From Rhizobiaceae bacterium (lineage in GTDB: Bacteria > Pseudomonadota > Alphaproteobacteria > Rhizobiales > Rhizobiaceae), in assembly GCA_023953905.1 (NCBI GenBank), contig JAMLJA010000004.1, positions 1 through 64,000 on the forward strand: a stretch of 64,000 nucleotides of DNA, written 5' to 3'. This document shows, one piece after another, positions 18,355 to 27,084 of this stretch; the first letter of the stretch is position 1; each line of letters opens with the position of its first letter. A program made the translations under genes and the position numbers. The notes beneath the pieces were generated by a model. The model was given only the letters and a program-made list of their open reading frames with translations. It was not told the origin of the DNA and ran no database searches.

Positions 18355-19560
18355 ATGCTTAACAGACGCAATTTCCTGAAAGTGGCCGGAACCGCGACAC
18401 TCGTCGGCTCAATGGCCTATGCCGTTTCCGCGAGCGCGCAAGGCAACGACCTTTCATGGTTCGTCAATGCCGACCTTAGCGGTCCGGCCGCTTATTCCAG
18501 CTCAGCTGAAGCCGAAGGTATCCAGGACTTCGCCGCCTGGAAGAATGCCGAAGGCGGCATCGGCGGACGCCAGATCAAGGTAACCGTTATGGACACCGGC
18601 TTCCAGCCATCGGTCAGTGTCGCGAACTTCAACAAGGCACTGGCTGGCGGCCACCTGGATTTCGTCTATGCCGACAGTACAGGCATGGTTCAGGCCGTGT
18701 CGCCCGAGAACAACAAGACCCACAAGATCCTGATGGGGGGCGGTTCCCAGGCATCAGAACTCGCCGACCCGGCCAACTATCCGTACTATTTCGTGAACGG
18801 TGCGACCTACGGCCAGCAACTCGTCGCTCTCGTGCGCTACGTGAACGAAACGCGCGGCGCCGAAAAGCCACGCCTCGCGATCGTCCACTCAAGTGTGTCG
18901 TACGGACGCGACGGTATCGATCTTGCCGTAGAGGAAGCAAAGAAGCTCGACATCGACGTCACGCTTGTTCAGCAAACCAAGATGGTCGAGACGGACGTTG
19001 CTGCCTTCGCGCTGGCTGTTCGCCAAGCCCAGCCGACACATGTAATCTTCCATGGGTATGCCATGGGTGTGTGGCCTGAGATCATGCGTCTTGCGCGCGA
19101 CTACGGCATGGATGACGTGGTCTATATGGGAACGGTCTGGCAGAACGAACGCGAGAAGGTGATGGAACTGGGCGACATCGCGGACGGACTGGTCGGCGTG
19201 TCGGTGTTCAACACCCGCACCGAGGGCGCAGAGGGCGAGATGCTAAAGGTCATCGACGGCATCCAGCGCAAGAAAGATCCCAATTATTCCGGCTATGTCA
19301 CGACCGGCTATCTCGATGGCTGGCTCGACGCCATGATGGCGGCAAAGGCGACCGAGATCACGATCGAGGCGGGCGAGGAAGTCAATGGCGACAATCTGGT
19401 CAAAGCAGTCAACTCGTTGAAGGATTGGGACACGGGCGGCATCATCGAGAAGCCGGTGTCGTTCAAGAACAACGCAATCGGTCTCGCACGCATCTATAAG
19501 TGGAACATGAAGGACAACTGGGCCCAGGATCCGCTGTCCGACTGGATGTCCGCAGACTGA
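18355..19560 (+). CDS. LIV-type ABC transporter substrate-binding protein
   Basis: A 401-residue periplasmic type-I binding protein. The N-terminus MLNRRNFLKVAG has a twin-arginine motif followed by a hydrophobic stretch and an ASA-QG cleavage site near residue 29, so export by Tat is likely. Segments YSSSAEAEGIQDFAAWKNAEGG and YGRDGIDLAVEEAKKL are usual for Peripla_BP_6 proteins. The family binds amino acids, amides, aromatic and other organic acids; position inside an acyl-CoA regulon makes a carboxylic acid the more likely ligand here than leucine (inference). Three bases separate its stop from the last ATPase gene. Confidence 0.9.
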   Translation: MLNRRNFLKVAGTATLVGSMAYAVSASAQGNDLSWFVNADLSGPAAYSSSAEAEGIQDFAAWKNAEGGIGGRQIKVTVMDTGFQPSVSVANFNKALAGGHLDFVYADSTGMVQAVSPENNKTHKILMGGGSQASELADPANYPYYFVNGATYGQQLVALVRYVNETRGAEKPRLAIVHSSVSYGRDGIDLAVEEAKKLDIDVTLVQQTKMVETDVAAFALAVRQAQPTHVIFHGYAMGVWPEIMRLARDYGMDDVVYMGTVWQNEREKVMELGDIADGLVGVSVFNTRTEGAEGEMLKVIDGIQRKKDPNYSGYVTTGYLDGWLDAMMAAKATEITIEAGEEVNGDNLVKAVNSLKDWDTGGIIEKPVSFKNNAIGLARIYKWNMKDNWAQDPLSDWMSAD

Positions 19561-19563
19561 GGC

Positions 19564-20316
19564 ATGACCCATATGCTGGAGATCCGCAATCTCGAAGTCG
19601 TCTATCAGGGTGTCATCCAGGCACTCGCGGACCTCAGCGTCACGATTCCCGAGGGGGCGATCGTTGCCCTTCTCGGCGCCAACGGCGCCGGGAAGACGAC
19701 GACGCTCAAGGCGATCTCCGGCTTTCTCCCGCTCGAAGGCGGGCGGATCACCAGTGGCTCCATCAGGATCGGCGGTCAGGACATTGCAAAGCTCGCGCCG
19801 CACCAGATCGTGCGGCGCGGCGTGTTCCATGTACGCGAGGGCAGGCATATCTTCGGCGACATGACGGTTGAGGAGAATCTCATCGCGGCGACCTTCGCAC
19901 AGCGCCATAAGCGCTCGCGCAAGGATGCGTTCGACGAGGTCTATTCCTATTTTCCGATCCTCTCGACGCGACGCAACCAGCAGGCGGGCTACCTGTCGGG
20001 CGGCGAGCAGCAAATGCTGGCGATCGGGCGTGCATTGGTTGCGGACCCGTCGATGATCCTACTCGACGAACCGTCGCTCGGGCTCGCACCATTGATCGTC
20101 AACGAAATCTTCGAGATCATCTCACGCATCAATCGCGAAAAGAAGGTTTCCATTCTGCTCGTCGAGCAGAATGCCGTCATCGCTCTGAAGTACGCGTCCT
20201 ACGGATATGTCGTCGAGAGCGGGCGCACCGTTCTGGAAGGCACGAGCCAGGAACTGAACTCGAATGAAGACATTCAGAAGTTCTATCTCGGGGTGGATGC
20301 GGCAGAGGCCGCCTGA
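19564..20316 (+). CDS. LIV-type ABC transporter ATP-binding protein (LivF family)
   Basis: A 250-residue ATPase, shorter than the LivG type as expected. Walker A GANGAGKTT near residue 40, signature YLSGGEQQMLAIGRAL and Walker B MILLDEPSLGLAP are intact; VREGRHIFGDMTVEENL is the LivF-typical Q-loop region. Last gene of the transporter operon, ending 22 bases before a bidirectional terminator. Confidence 0.92.
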   Translation: MTHMLEIRNLEVVYQGVIQALADLSVTIPEGAIVALLGANGAGKTTTLKAISGFLPLEGGRITSGSIRIGGQDIAKLAPHQIVRRGVFHVREGRHIFGDMTVEENLIAATFAQRHKRSRKDAFDEVYSYFPILSTRRNQQAGYLSGGEQQMLAIGRALVADPSMILLDEPSLGLAPLIVNEIFEIISRINREKKVSILLVEQNAVIALKYASYGYVVESGRTVLEGTSQELNSNEDIQKFYLGVDAAEAA

Positions 20317-20332
20317 AGCGAGATGGGAACAG

Positions 20333-20366
20333 AAAAAAGGCGGCGCTTGTGGGCGCCGCCATTTTT
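20333..20366. terminator. Bidirectional intrinsic terminator between convergent operons
   Basis: Stem GGCGGCGC (20339-20346) / GCGCCGCC (20353-20360) with a six-base loop, A-run before and ATTTTT after. It can stop the transporter operon from the left and the SDR operon from the right. Confidence 0.85.
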
Positions 20367-20385
20367 ACGCTTGAGCGTGATCACA

Positions 20386-21120
20386 TCAGTAAAGTGAAAT
20401 ACCCATCGAACGCCCGCCGTCGAGAGTCAGAATCTGGCCGGTGACATTTCTCGTTCGCGGACTTGCGAAGAAGGACACGCCATTGGCAATGTCCTCTGGT
20501 TGCCCCACCTCTCTGGTGGGCTGCTTGGCGATCAGTTCCTGCTGGCGTTCCGGGGTCAGCGAGCGGAACATCTCGGTTTCAATCAGGCCAGGCGCGATAA
20601 CGTTGACCGAAATGCCTTTTGCGGCGAGATCGATAGCCATCCCTCTGCTCAAACCAACCGTACCCGCCTTGGATGTGATGTATGGGGCGTGAGCATAGCC
20701 CGCGAGATAGGCGCGCGACGCAATGTTGATGATGCGCCCGCCCCTTTTCATGATCTTGGTGCATTCCTGCGCCATGATGAATGAGCCGACAACATTGACC
20801 TCATACATTTTCCTGAAGTCGTCCTCGGTCGCTGCATCGAATTTGCCGTCCCAGAAGATAGCAGCGTTGTTGACCAGCACATCGAGCCGCGGAAGTGAGG
20901 CAATCAGCGCGGATACAGCGGCCCGGTCCGTCACCGATAGAACGTGATGTTCAAGTGAATTGGAGGCGGTGCGCAGCCTATCGGCGTTCGACATTAAGGG
21001 CTCGGGATGCAGATCAACCATTACCACATGGAAGCCGTCCTCCAGCAACCTCTGGGTCGTGGCGAGCCCGATCCCTCTTCCTGCGCCAGTGATCAGCGCA
21101 ACTTCTTTTTCGTCCGACAT
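20386..21120 (-). CDS. Short-chain dehydrogenase/reductase (SDR)
   Basis: A 244-residue classical SDR, an NAD(P)-dependent alcohol/ketone oxidoreductase. The nucleotide motif TGAGRGIG lies near residues 11-18, NNAA in the middle, catalytic Ser in NIAS and YITSK as the Tyr/Lys pair. VDLHPEP after strand beta-2 has an Asp, which favours NAD. The ATG at 21120 has GAGGAT upstream. It resembles the SDR at 27077 closely, suggesting duplicated function. Last gene of the operon that starts with the crotonase at 25091; probably oxidises a hydroxyacyl-CoA. Confidence 0.88.
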   Translation of the reverse strand: MSDEKEVALITGAGRGIGLATTQRLLEDGFHVVMVDLHPEPLMSNADRLRTASNSLEHHVLSVTDRAAVSALIASLPRLDVLVNNAAIFWDGKFDAATEDDFRKMYEVNVVGSFIMAQECTKIMKRGGRIINIASRAYLAGYAHAPYITSKAGTVGLSRGMAIDLAAKGISVNVIAPGLIETEMFRSLTPERQQELIAKQPTREVGQPEDIANGVSFFASPRTRNVTGQILTLDGGRSMGISLY

Positions 21121-21130
21121 CAGTTCATCC

Positions 21131-21919
21131 TCACTCGGCATCCACGGGCAGTACAAGCGTTTCTGTCAGGCCGCCATCCACAACAAGAACATGGCCATTC
21201 ATGTATCCGGACGCCTTGGACGCCATGAATGCGACCACTCCGCCGGCCTCTTCGGGGTCGCCCCAGCGCCCGAGCGGAATACGGTTCGAAACGCCCTTTT
21301 CGTATCCAGGTCGCGCGAGGATCGTCGTGTTGATCTCTGTCAGAAAATAGCCTGGTGCCATCATATTGACGGTGACGCCCTTCGATCCGAGTTCCGCAGC
21401 CATTGCGCGCGTCATGCCGGCCAGGCCGTGCTTGCTGGCTACATAGGCGGCGATGTTCTCGCGACCCACCACAGACAGCGCCGAGCCTATGTTGATGATC
21501 CGACCATAGCCGCGAGGCACCATCAAGCGCGCAGCCTCACGGCAAAGCAGATATGGCGCGCGCATGTTCGTGCCCATAACCCTGTCCCATGTGGACGTTG
21601 TGGCCTCCGCCAAAGGTTCCCAGGCATTGATCCCGGCATTGTTCACCAGAATGTCCAGTCGACCGCCCTCGGCATCGCCGATTTCCCGGATTGATTTCAC
21701 GCAGGCCTCGCCATCGGCGAGATCGAACGCCCTGACCGCGACATCCAGCCCATCGGCTCGAAGCCTGGCAGCGGAGTCTTCGAGTTGCTCCTTGCCGCGC
21801 GCCGTCATCCAGACCCTGGCGCCAGACTCGGCGATCGCGCGCGCCATCTCAAATCCGAGCCCGCGCGAGGCGCCGGTTACGATTGCGACCTGACCGTCCA
21901 GCGAAAAGCGCTTCGTCAT
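21131..21919 (-). CDS. Short-chain dehydrogenase/reductase (SDR)
   Basis: A 262-residue classical SDR with TGASRGLG near residue 15, NNAG, active-site Ser in NIGSALS and YVASK. After strand beta-2 is MTARGKEQ, with Arg where NAD-users have Asp, which points to NADP. GGAGGCTGCC precedes the ATG. It lies between two other SDR genes with gaps of about ten bases and is similar along its length to the next one (21929), including the YFLTEIN / YFMTEIN segment, so the two are probably a tandem duplication. Confidence 0.88.
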   Translation of the reverse strand: MTKRFSLDGQVAIVTGASRGLGFEMARAIAESGARVWMTARGKEQLEDSAARLRADGLDVAVRAFDLADGEACVKSIREIGDAEGGRLDILVNNAGINAWEPLAEATTSTWDRVMGTNMRAPYLLCREAARLMVPRGYGRIINIGSALSVVGRENIAAYVASKHGLAGMTRAMAAELGSKGVTVNMMAPGYFLTEINTTILARPGYEKGVSNRIPLGRWGDPEEAGGVVAFMASKASGYMNGHVLVVDGGLTETLVLPVDAE

Positions 21920-21928
21920 GGCAGCCTC

Positions 21929-22714
21929 CTACGCAGCGAGTTGGAACTTGAATGACGAGGAGAGGCCGCCATCAACATTCAGCACATGGCCATTGACGAA
22001 ACTCGACGCATTCGAGGCCAGAAAGACGACCGCTCCCGAAATCTCTTCCGGGCGGCCCCAGCGTTCCATGGGCGTTACACCTTCAATGGCTTCGACATAA
22101 CCCTCGCGTGCCTGAAGCTGCGCGTTGATCTCCGTCATGAAATATCCCGGAGCGATGCAGTTCACTGTGATGTTGTCGCGCCCAAGCTCGGCCGCAAGCG
22201 AACGTGTCAGCCCGATAATCGCCGATTTGGAGGCTCCGTACGCATGCAGTTTGGAACGTCCGAGAGGGCCAAGCACCGAGGATGTCGTTATGATGCGCCC
22301 TCCCCGACCTCCGGCTCGCATGACGGCAGCACATTCCTGCGACATCACGAATGTCGCGCGCAGGTTTGTGTGCATGATCCGGTCGAACTCGGTCTCGTCG
22401 CTTTCCAGCAGCGGCTGCCAGCCGATGATGCCGGCTATATTGGCGCAAATGTCGATGCGACCGAGATCCCCCGCCAGCTTTGCCACGCCACTTCGCACGG
22501 ACGTCTCATCGGCAAGATCGAATGCAAGAACTGACGCGCGTCCGCCGTCCGCCTCGACCTCTGCGCGGGTCTCGTCAAGCCGGTCAGGGTCGCGTGCAAT
22601 CAGAGCGACATGTGCACCGGCAGCCGCGAGCGCCTTTGCCGCGCATTTGCCCAGGCCGCGCGACGCGCCGGTGACTACCGCCACCTTGCCCTGCAGCGAG
22701 AACATATCAAGCAT
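21929..22714 (-). CDS. Short-chain dehydrogenase/reductase (SDR)
   Basis: A 261-residue classical SDR: TGASRGLG near residue 16, catalytic Ser in TTSSVLG, and YGASK. The conserved Asn in the NNAG position reads ANIAG, a small deviation. APGYFMTEINAQLQAREGY and VFLASNASSFVNGHVLNVDGG are shared in form with the neighbour SDR. GGGAGGAAGTC precedes the ATG. Third SDR in a row in the operon behind the CoA ligase; substrate unknown. Confidence 0.88.
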   Translation of the reverse strand: MLDMFSLQGKVAVVTGASRGLGKCAAKALAAAGAHVALIARDPDRLDETRAEVEADGGRASVLAFDLADETSVRSGVAKLAGDLGRIDICANIAGIIGWQPLLESDETEFDRIMHTNLRATFVMSQECAAVMRAGGRGGRIITTSSVLGPLGRSKLHAYGASKSAIIGLTRSLAAELGRDNITVNCIAPGYFMTEINAQLQAREGYVEAIEGVTPMERWGRPEEISGAVVFLASNASSFVNGHVLNVDGGLSSSFKFQLAA

Positions 22715-22734
22715 GACTTCCTCCCTTGACCCAA

Positions 22735-24315
22735 TCAGGTCCGCGCGCCGTAGAGCCTGCGGAGGCGAACCTTGTCGATCTTGCCGCTCGGCAGTTTGTC
22801 TATTTCTTCCGCGAAGACGACATGGCGCGGCTTCTTATAGCTGGCGATCAGGTTACGGCAGTGACCGATGATGTCATCGGCATTCGCGACAGCCCCATCC
22901 CGCAACACCACGACGGCCATGACCGCCTCGCCCCACTTTTCGTCAGGAACCCCGATGACGGCGACTTCCGAGACGGATTCATGGGTGACAACGGCCTCCT
23001 CCACCTCGCGAGAATAGACGTTCTCGCCGCCAGAGATGATCATGTCCTTCTTGCGATCCGCCAGATAGAGATACCCCTCACGGTCGAGACGCCCCATGTC
23101 ACCCGTATGGACCCATCCATCGCGAAGTGTCTCGATGGTGGCCACGGAGTTGTTCCAGTACCCCTTCATCGCACCGGGACTGGTCAGCAGGATTTCACCC
23201 ACTTCCCCCACCGGGAGATCGCAATCATTGTCATCGACGATGCGGATGCTGACGCGTGGGGAAACCTGGCCCACGGAGCCGAGGATTTCACGATCTCGAT
23301 CGGTGCCGTCTGGTCGATGCTGATGGGCGAGCAGCGTCGTTCCGATGCCTTCGGTCTGTCCGAATTGCTGCTGGAAAACCGGGCCAAGCAGTTTCAAACC
23401 CTTCTTGAGTACCGGAATGGGCATGGGCGCTGCCGCGTAGACGATCATCCTGAGTGACGACAGGTCGGTTTGGGAAATTTCGGGATGCTCCAGCAATGTC
23501 TGGATCATCGTCGGAGCCATATGCGTGACGGTGATGCGTTCGTCCTCGATGCAGCTCAATATGGCGCGGGCATCGAAGCCCTTCTGCACCACGACCATTC
23601 CGGCGCGCCAATGTTGCGCGAGCTGTATGATCTTCGCGCCGATATGGAACAGCGGCATCATGATCAGCAGGCGGTCCGCCGGCGAATTTCGCTGATCGGA
23701 ACCCAGGATTTCGGCAGCCGCAACCTGTCCGCCCTGAGTCAGCATTACGCCCTTCGGACGGCCTGTCGTGCCCGAGGTATAGATAAGGAATGCGACGTCA
23801 TCGGGCCGCGGGCGGAATGTCGTACCGGACACATCCCCTCCAGCGAGAAGCTCTTCATAAACGAGCATGCCAGCGACATCCGAGGTGTCGGGTCCGTCCA
23901 GACAGACGAAGTGATCGACCGAATCCAACTGGGGACGCATGGCATTGACATGAGCGGCGTATTCCCGCTCGAAGATCAGCACCCTGGGCGCGCTATCGTT
24001 AACGATATGCACCATTTCCGGCACCGCGAGGCGCCAGTTCACGGTGGCGCAGATGAATCCGGAAAGCTCGCAGGCGCTATAAACCTCCTGAAACTCCAGT
24101 CGGTTCTGGCTGAGAATGGCGACACGATCCTGCCGCCGCAGCCCAAGCCTTTGAAGTGCGTTGGCTAGCCTCGATGAACGCATGTGATGCTGGGCATGGG
24201 TGACCCGGCGATCCCGCCAGACAAAGGCTGTCTCGTCGGGATACTTCCACGCATTGGCATCCAGCATATCGGCGAGAGTGGCTGGAACGCGCGTTCCGCT
24301 GCCGAGGATACTCAT
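22735..24315 (-). CDS. AMP-forming acyl-CoA synthetase (FadD-like)
   Basis: A 526-residue ligase that adenylates a carboxylic acid and transfers it to CoA. The P-loop YTSGTTGRPKG is near residue 185, the FGQTEG adenine motif near 325, GDMGRLDREGYLYLADRKKDMI near 400 and the catalytic-lysine end KLPSGKIDK near 512. Closely similar to the ligase at 27952 (shared LGLRRQDRV, THMAPTM, DRKKDMIISGGEN, YSREVEEAV). The start overlaps the upstream crotonase stop by four bases, so they are coupled. Chain length or ring specificity cannot be read from the sequence. Confidence 0.9.
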   Translation of the reverse strand: MSILGSGTRVPATLADMLDANAWKYPDETAFVWRDRRVTHAQHHMRSSRLANALQRLGLRRQDRVAILSQNRLEFQEVYSACELSGFICATVNWRLAVPEMVHIVNDSAPRVLIFEREYAAHVNAMRPQLDSVDHFVCLDGPDTSDVAGMLVYEELLAGGDVSGTTFRPRPDDVAFLIYTSGTTGRPKGVMLTQGGQVAAAEILGSDQRNSPADRLLIMMPLFHIGAKIIQLAQHWRAGMVVVQKGFDARAILSCIEDERITVTHMAPTMIQTLLEHPEISQTDLSSLRMIVYAAAPMPIPVLKKGLKLLGPVFQQQFGQTEGIGTTLLAHQHRPDGTDRDREILGSVGQVSPRVSIRIVDDNDCDLPVGEVGEILLTSPGAMKGYWNNSVATIETLRDGWVHTGDMGRLDREGYLYLADRKKDMIISGGENVYSREVEEAVVTHESVSEVAVIGVPDEKWGEAVMAVVVLRDGAVANADDIIGHCRNLIASYKKPRHVVFAEEIDKLPSGKIDKVRLRRLYGART

Positions 24316-25091
24316 ACTACGGCCTTGTCGAAACCCGGCTTACGCTTTTCACGAAATGCGGCAACACCTTCGCGAAAATCCTCCGTGGCAAAGCATAGGG
24401 ATTGCGCCGTCGCTTCGAAGTCCAGAATTGATAGGGGATCTTGACTGCGTTCAAGCATGCGCTTCGTCAATGCCAATGCATGCGAGGGCAACGCTGCGAG
24501 TTCCATCGCCCGGGCGTGCGCCTGCGCTTCAACCTGATCGTCCGCCACGACATCATCGGCCAGACCGATCGCAAGTGCCTCGGAAGCCTTGAAGCTGCGG
24601 GCATATAAGAGCGCCTGACGGGCGCGGGCGAAGCCGATACGGCGCGGCAGCGTGTGCGCGATCGCGAAATCGGGGGCGAGACCAACCTTGGGAAACGGAA
24701 AACCGAGCGTCGCCCCGTCACCCATGACGACCGTGTCACAGAATAGCGCGAGCCCTGCCCCCGCGCCCATCGCATAGCCGCGCACTTCCGCGATCATAGG
24801 CTTGTCAGCGGCGATGAGGAGACGTGCCAGCCTGTGAGCCGAAAGCAGGCGCTGGCGACCAGCCTTGGGATCGGCAAGCGTGTCCATCTTGGACAGATCC
24901 CCACCTACCGAGAAGTCATTGAGCGCCGAAGCCAGGATGATCACGCGACAGGAGGGATCAAGAAAGAGATCTTCGAAGGCCGGAAGCAACTCACCGCGCA
25001 GCGTCTCGCCCATTGCGTTTCGGGACTCCGAGTGGTTCATCGCGATGCGGACGACGCCACGCTCAAGCCGTTGGATGTCGAGAAACTTCAC
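24312..25091 (-). CDS. Crotonase-family protein, probably enoyl-CoA isomerase (PaaG-like)
   Basis: A 259-residue crotonase with oxyanion-hole segments FSVGGDLSKM and GYAMGAGAGLAL. Neither hydratase Glu is present: the first position lies in FPFPKVGLAPDF and the second in ARQALLYAR. The LAPD Asp occupies the place of the catalytic Asp of PaaG-type isomerases, so double-bond isomerisation is more likely than hydration. GTG at 25091 has GGGAGGAA just before it; ATG at 25109 is the alternative start. First gene of a five-gene operon, 49 bases from the operator shared with the tetR gene. Confidence 0.85.
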   Translation of the reverse strand: MKFLDIQRLERGVVRIAMNHSESRNAMGETLRGELLPAFEDLFLDPSCRVIILASALNDFSVGGDLSKMDTLADPKAGRQRLLSAHRLARLLIAADKPMIAEVRGYAMGAGAGLALFCDTVVMGDGATLGFPFPKVGLAPDFAIAHTLPRRIGFARARQALLYARSFKASEALAIGLADDVVADDQVEAQAHARAMELAALPSHALALTKRMLERSQDPLSILDFEATAQSLCFATEDFREGVAAFREKRKPGFDKAVV

Positions 25092-25139
25092 CGATTCCTC
25101 CCAGATCATTTCAGACCCGGAGACTACAACATCCTGAAA

Positions 25140-25155
25140 CCTAACACTAGTTAGA
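25140..25155. promoter_or_regulatory. Regulon operator, copy 3 (CCTAAC-ACTA-GTTAGA), tetR promoter region
   Basis: 16-base palindrome between the divergent crotonase operon and the tetR gene. A further GTTAGA half-site with a poor left arm (CCTTCC) lies at 25166-25181, centred 26 bases away. Position at the regulator's own promoter is what autoregulation would give. Confidence 0.8.
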
Positions 25156-25240
25156 AAATGGAAAACCTTCCTGTTGTTAGAAACCATTTCACATGGAAAA
25201 GACCGGCTATTTAAGGTAATTCTCCGTGAGGAGATCACGC

Positions 25241-25918
25241 ATGGCAAAAAAACTGGCAAAATCGGCAATCTCGCAGAAGCGGGTTTTGGATGCCGCAGCC
25301 AAGATATTCCGGGATTTCGGATATGCCGGAACCACTATGCGTGCGATTGCTGACGAAGCTGATCTCAAGGCCGGAAGTATTTACTATCACTATAAATCCA
25401 AGGACGAATTGATCGGCGCCGTACTCGACATCGGCGTCAATGCCGTCACCCAGCGTGTGACGGAGGCGCTTGCGGCGCTTCCTCCAGAAGCAACCGGGCG
25501 CCAGCGCGTGGAGGTTGCGATCGCCGCCCACCTTTCCGCCATCATAGAGGTCGGCGACTATACGCTCGCAACGCGCCGCGTTGCCGGACAAGTACCGGAG
25601 GCGATCAGCGCCAGGAACACACGCCTCCGCGACTCCTATGGTGCGATGTGGCAGCAGATCATGAATGACGCCCAGCAACGCGGCGAATTCAAGACGACGG
25701 CCAGCCTCACACTCTCGCGCCTCTTCATTCTCGGCGCACTCAACTGGACGGTGGAGTGGTACAAGCCGGGCGGACGAAGCGTCGAGCAGATCGCGCGCGA
25801 TTTCGCATCCTTCGTCCTGGACGGACTTTCGGGTGGCGCAGCACCGCTTCCAGTCGAGTTTTCCGAAGCGGCCACCGAGCCGCATGACAACCCTCGGCCG
25901 CGCATCCGCTCAGCCTGA
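25241..25918 (+). CDS. TetR/AcrR-family transcriptional regulator, probable master of the acyl-CoA regulon
   Basis: A 225-residue regulator with the TetR helix-turn-helix at about residues 29-53 (YAGTTMRAIADEADLKAGSIY, then YHYKSKDEL) and an all-helical ligand domain. The ending region GALNWTVEWYKPGGRSVEQIA recalls KstR2-type and fatty-acid regulators that bind acyl-CoAs. GAGGAGATCACGC precedes the ATG; a GTG at 25226 is less likely. It is the only regulator in the 33-kb block and a copy of the shared palindrome is in its own promoter, so it most likely represses all units until a CoA ester is made. This assignment is inference. Confidence 0.88.
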   Translation: MAKKLAKSAISQKRVLDAAAKIFRDFGYAGTTMRAIADEADLKAGSIYYHYKSKDELIGAVLDIGVNAVTQRVTEALAALPPEATGRQRVEVAIAAHLSAIIEVGDYTLATRRVAGQVPEAISARNTRLRDSYGAMWQQIMNDAQQRGEFKTTASLTLSRLFILGALNWTVEWYKPGGRSVEQIARDFASFVLDGLSGGAAPLPVEFSEAATEPHDNPRPRIRSA

Positions 25919-25923
25919 TCGGG

Positions 25924-27084
25924 TCAATCCCGGCCCAGTATGTGATCCGAAATAATGCGCATCTGTATCTCCGAAGTGCCTTCGAAGATTTTTGTCAGTC
26001 TTGCATCACGCCAGTGTCTTTCGACCTGATTCAGCGTCGTGTAGCCGCCGCCGCCGAGGATTTGCAGAGCGTCGCTCGTCACCTTCTCGGACATCTCCGA
26101 GGCGAAGAGCTTGACCATTGAGGCCTCCTTGTCGCAACGCACGCCCTGATCGATCTTTTCGCAGACGGAATACATCAGCGAACGAGCCGCCTCGATGTCG
26201 GTCGCCATACTGGCGATTTTGAAGCGAATGGCCTGAAAGGACGCGATCGACTGACCGAACTGCCGACGTTGCTGAGCGTAGGCAACAGCGTCGTCAAGGC
26301 CAGCCTGCGCAAGGCCGATCGAGCGCGCGGCAGTGTGCGCACGCGCTGTTTCCAGCCCAGCCGTTGCAAGGTAGAAACCACGCCCTTCCTCACCGATGAG
26401 ATTTGCGGCAGGCACGCGGCATTTGTCGAAGGCCAGTTCCCAGGTCGTCCAACCAAAATAGCCGATCTTCGGGATAGGGCTTCCCGAGACACCTTGCGGC
26501 AACTGCCCGCGCGGTTTTTCGATCATGAAGGCGGAAATGCCGCGATGACGTGCCTTTGGGTCAACATTGGCGTCAGTCCGCGCGAACACCATGATGAAGT
26601 CTGCGCCATCGGCAAAGGTGCACCAGTATTTGTTGCCAGTGATCTCCCATTCATCCCCGACACGACGTGCGCGGCACGAAATGTTGGCGATGTCGGAACC
26701 TGCGTCCGGTTCCGACAACGAAAACGCTCCAAGAAATTCACCCTTTGCCATTCGGGGGAGGTAGATCTGCTTCTGATCCTCCGTCATTGCCTTCAGCGAA
26801 CCGATCAAGGCATTTCCACGGGCGATCAGTGACGCGACACTCATCCAGCCGCGCGCGAGTTCTTCCGCGACGAGGCAATATTCAAACGCCCCCAGACCAA
26901 GCCCACCATATTCTTCCGGTATGAGGATGCCGAAATAGCCGAGGTCGGCCATCTGCTCGATCAGTTCGCGTGGAATGTCACCCTTGACGGGATCAAGACG
27001 GTCAGCCGTCGGCCGAACGACGGCACGCGTAAACTCCCGCGCGGATTGCTGAATCAGGCGCCGCTCTTCGTTCAATTCAGGCAT
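25924..27084 (-). CDS. Acyl-CoA dehydrogenase, canonical catalytic Glu
   Basis: A 386-residue FAD enzyme that introduces an alpha-beta double bond into an acyl-CoA, passing electrons to ETF. Seen are FSLSEPDAGSDIANIS and ITGNKYWCTFADGAD (FAD and substrate binding), RRQFGQSIASFQAIRFKIA and the end FEGTSEIQ with catalytic Glu at about 368. The ATG at 27084 overlaps the end of the upstream SDR by eight bases. Last gene of the operon that starts at 31543; convergent with tetR with only five bases between the stops. Confidence 0.92.
   Translation of the reverse strand: MPELNEERRLIQQSAREFTRAVVRPTADRLDPVKGDIPRELIEQMADLGYFGILIPEEYGGLGLGAFEYCLVAEELARGWMSVASLIARGNALIGSLKAMTEDQKQIYLPRMAKGEFLGAFSLSEPDAGSDIANISCRARRVGDEWEITGNKYWCTFADGADFIMVFARTDANVDPKARHRGISAFMIEKPRGQLPQGVSGSPIPKIGYFGWTTWELAFDKCRVPAANLIGEEGRGFYLATAGLETARAHTAARSIGLAQAGLDDAVAYAQQRRQFGQSIASFQAIRFKIASMATDIEAARSLMYSVCEKIDQGVRCDKEASMVKLFASEMSEKVTSDALQILGGGGYTTLNQVERHWRDARLTKIFEGTSEIQMRIISDHILGRD

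Noticed and set aside
15557..20316. Plain leucine/isoleucine/valine transporter
   Set aside because: Family match is right but the operator and neighbours argue for an organic-acid ligand; naming it livKHMGF would overstate the evidence.
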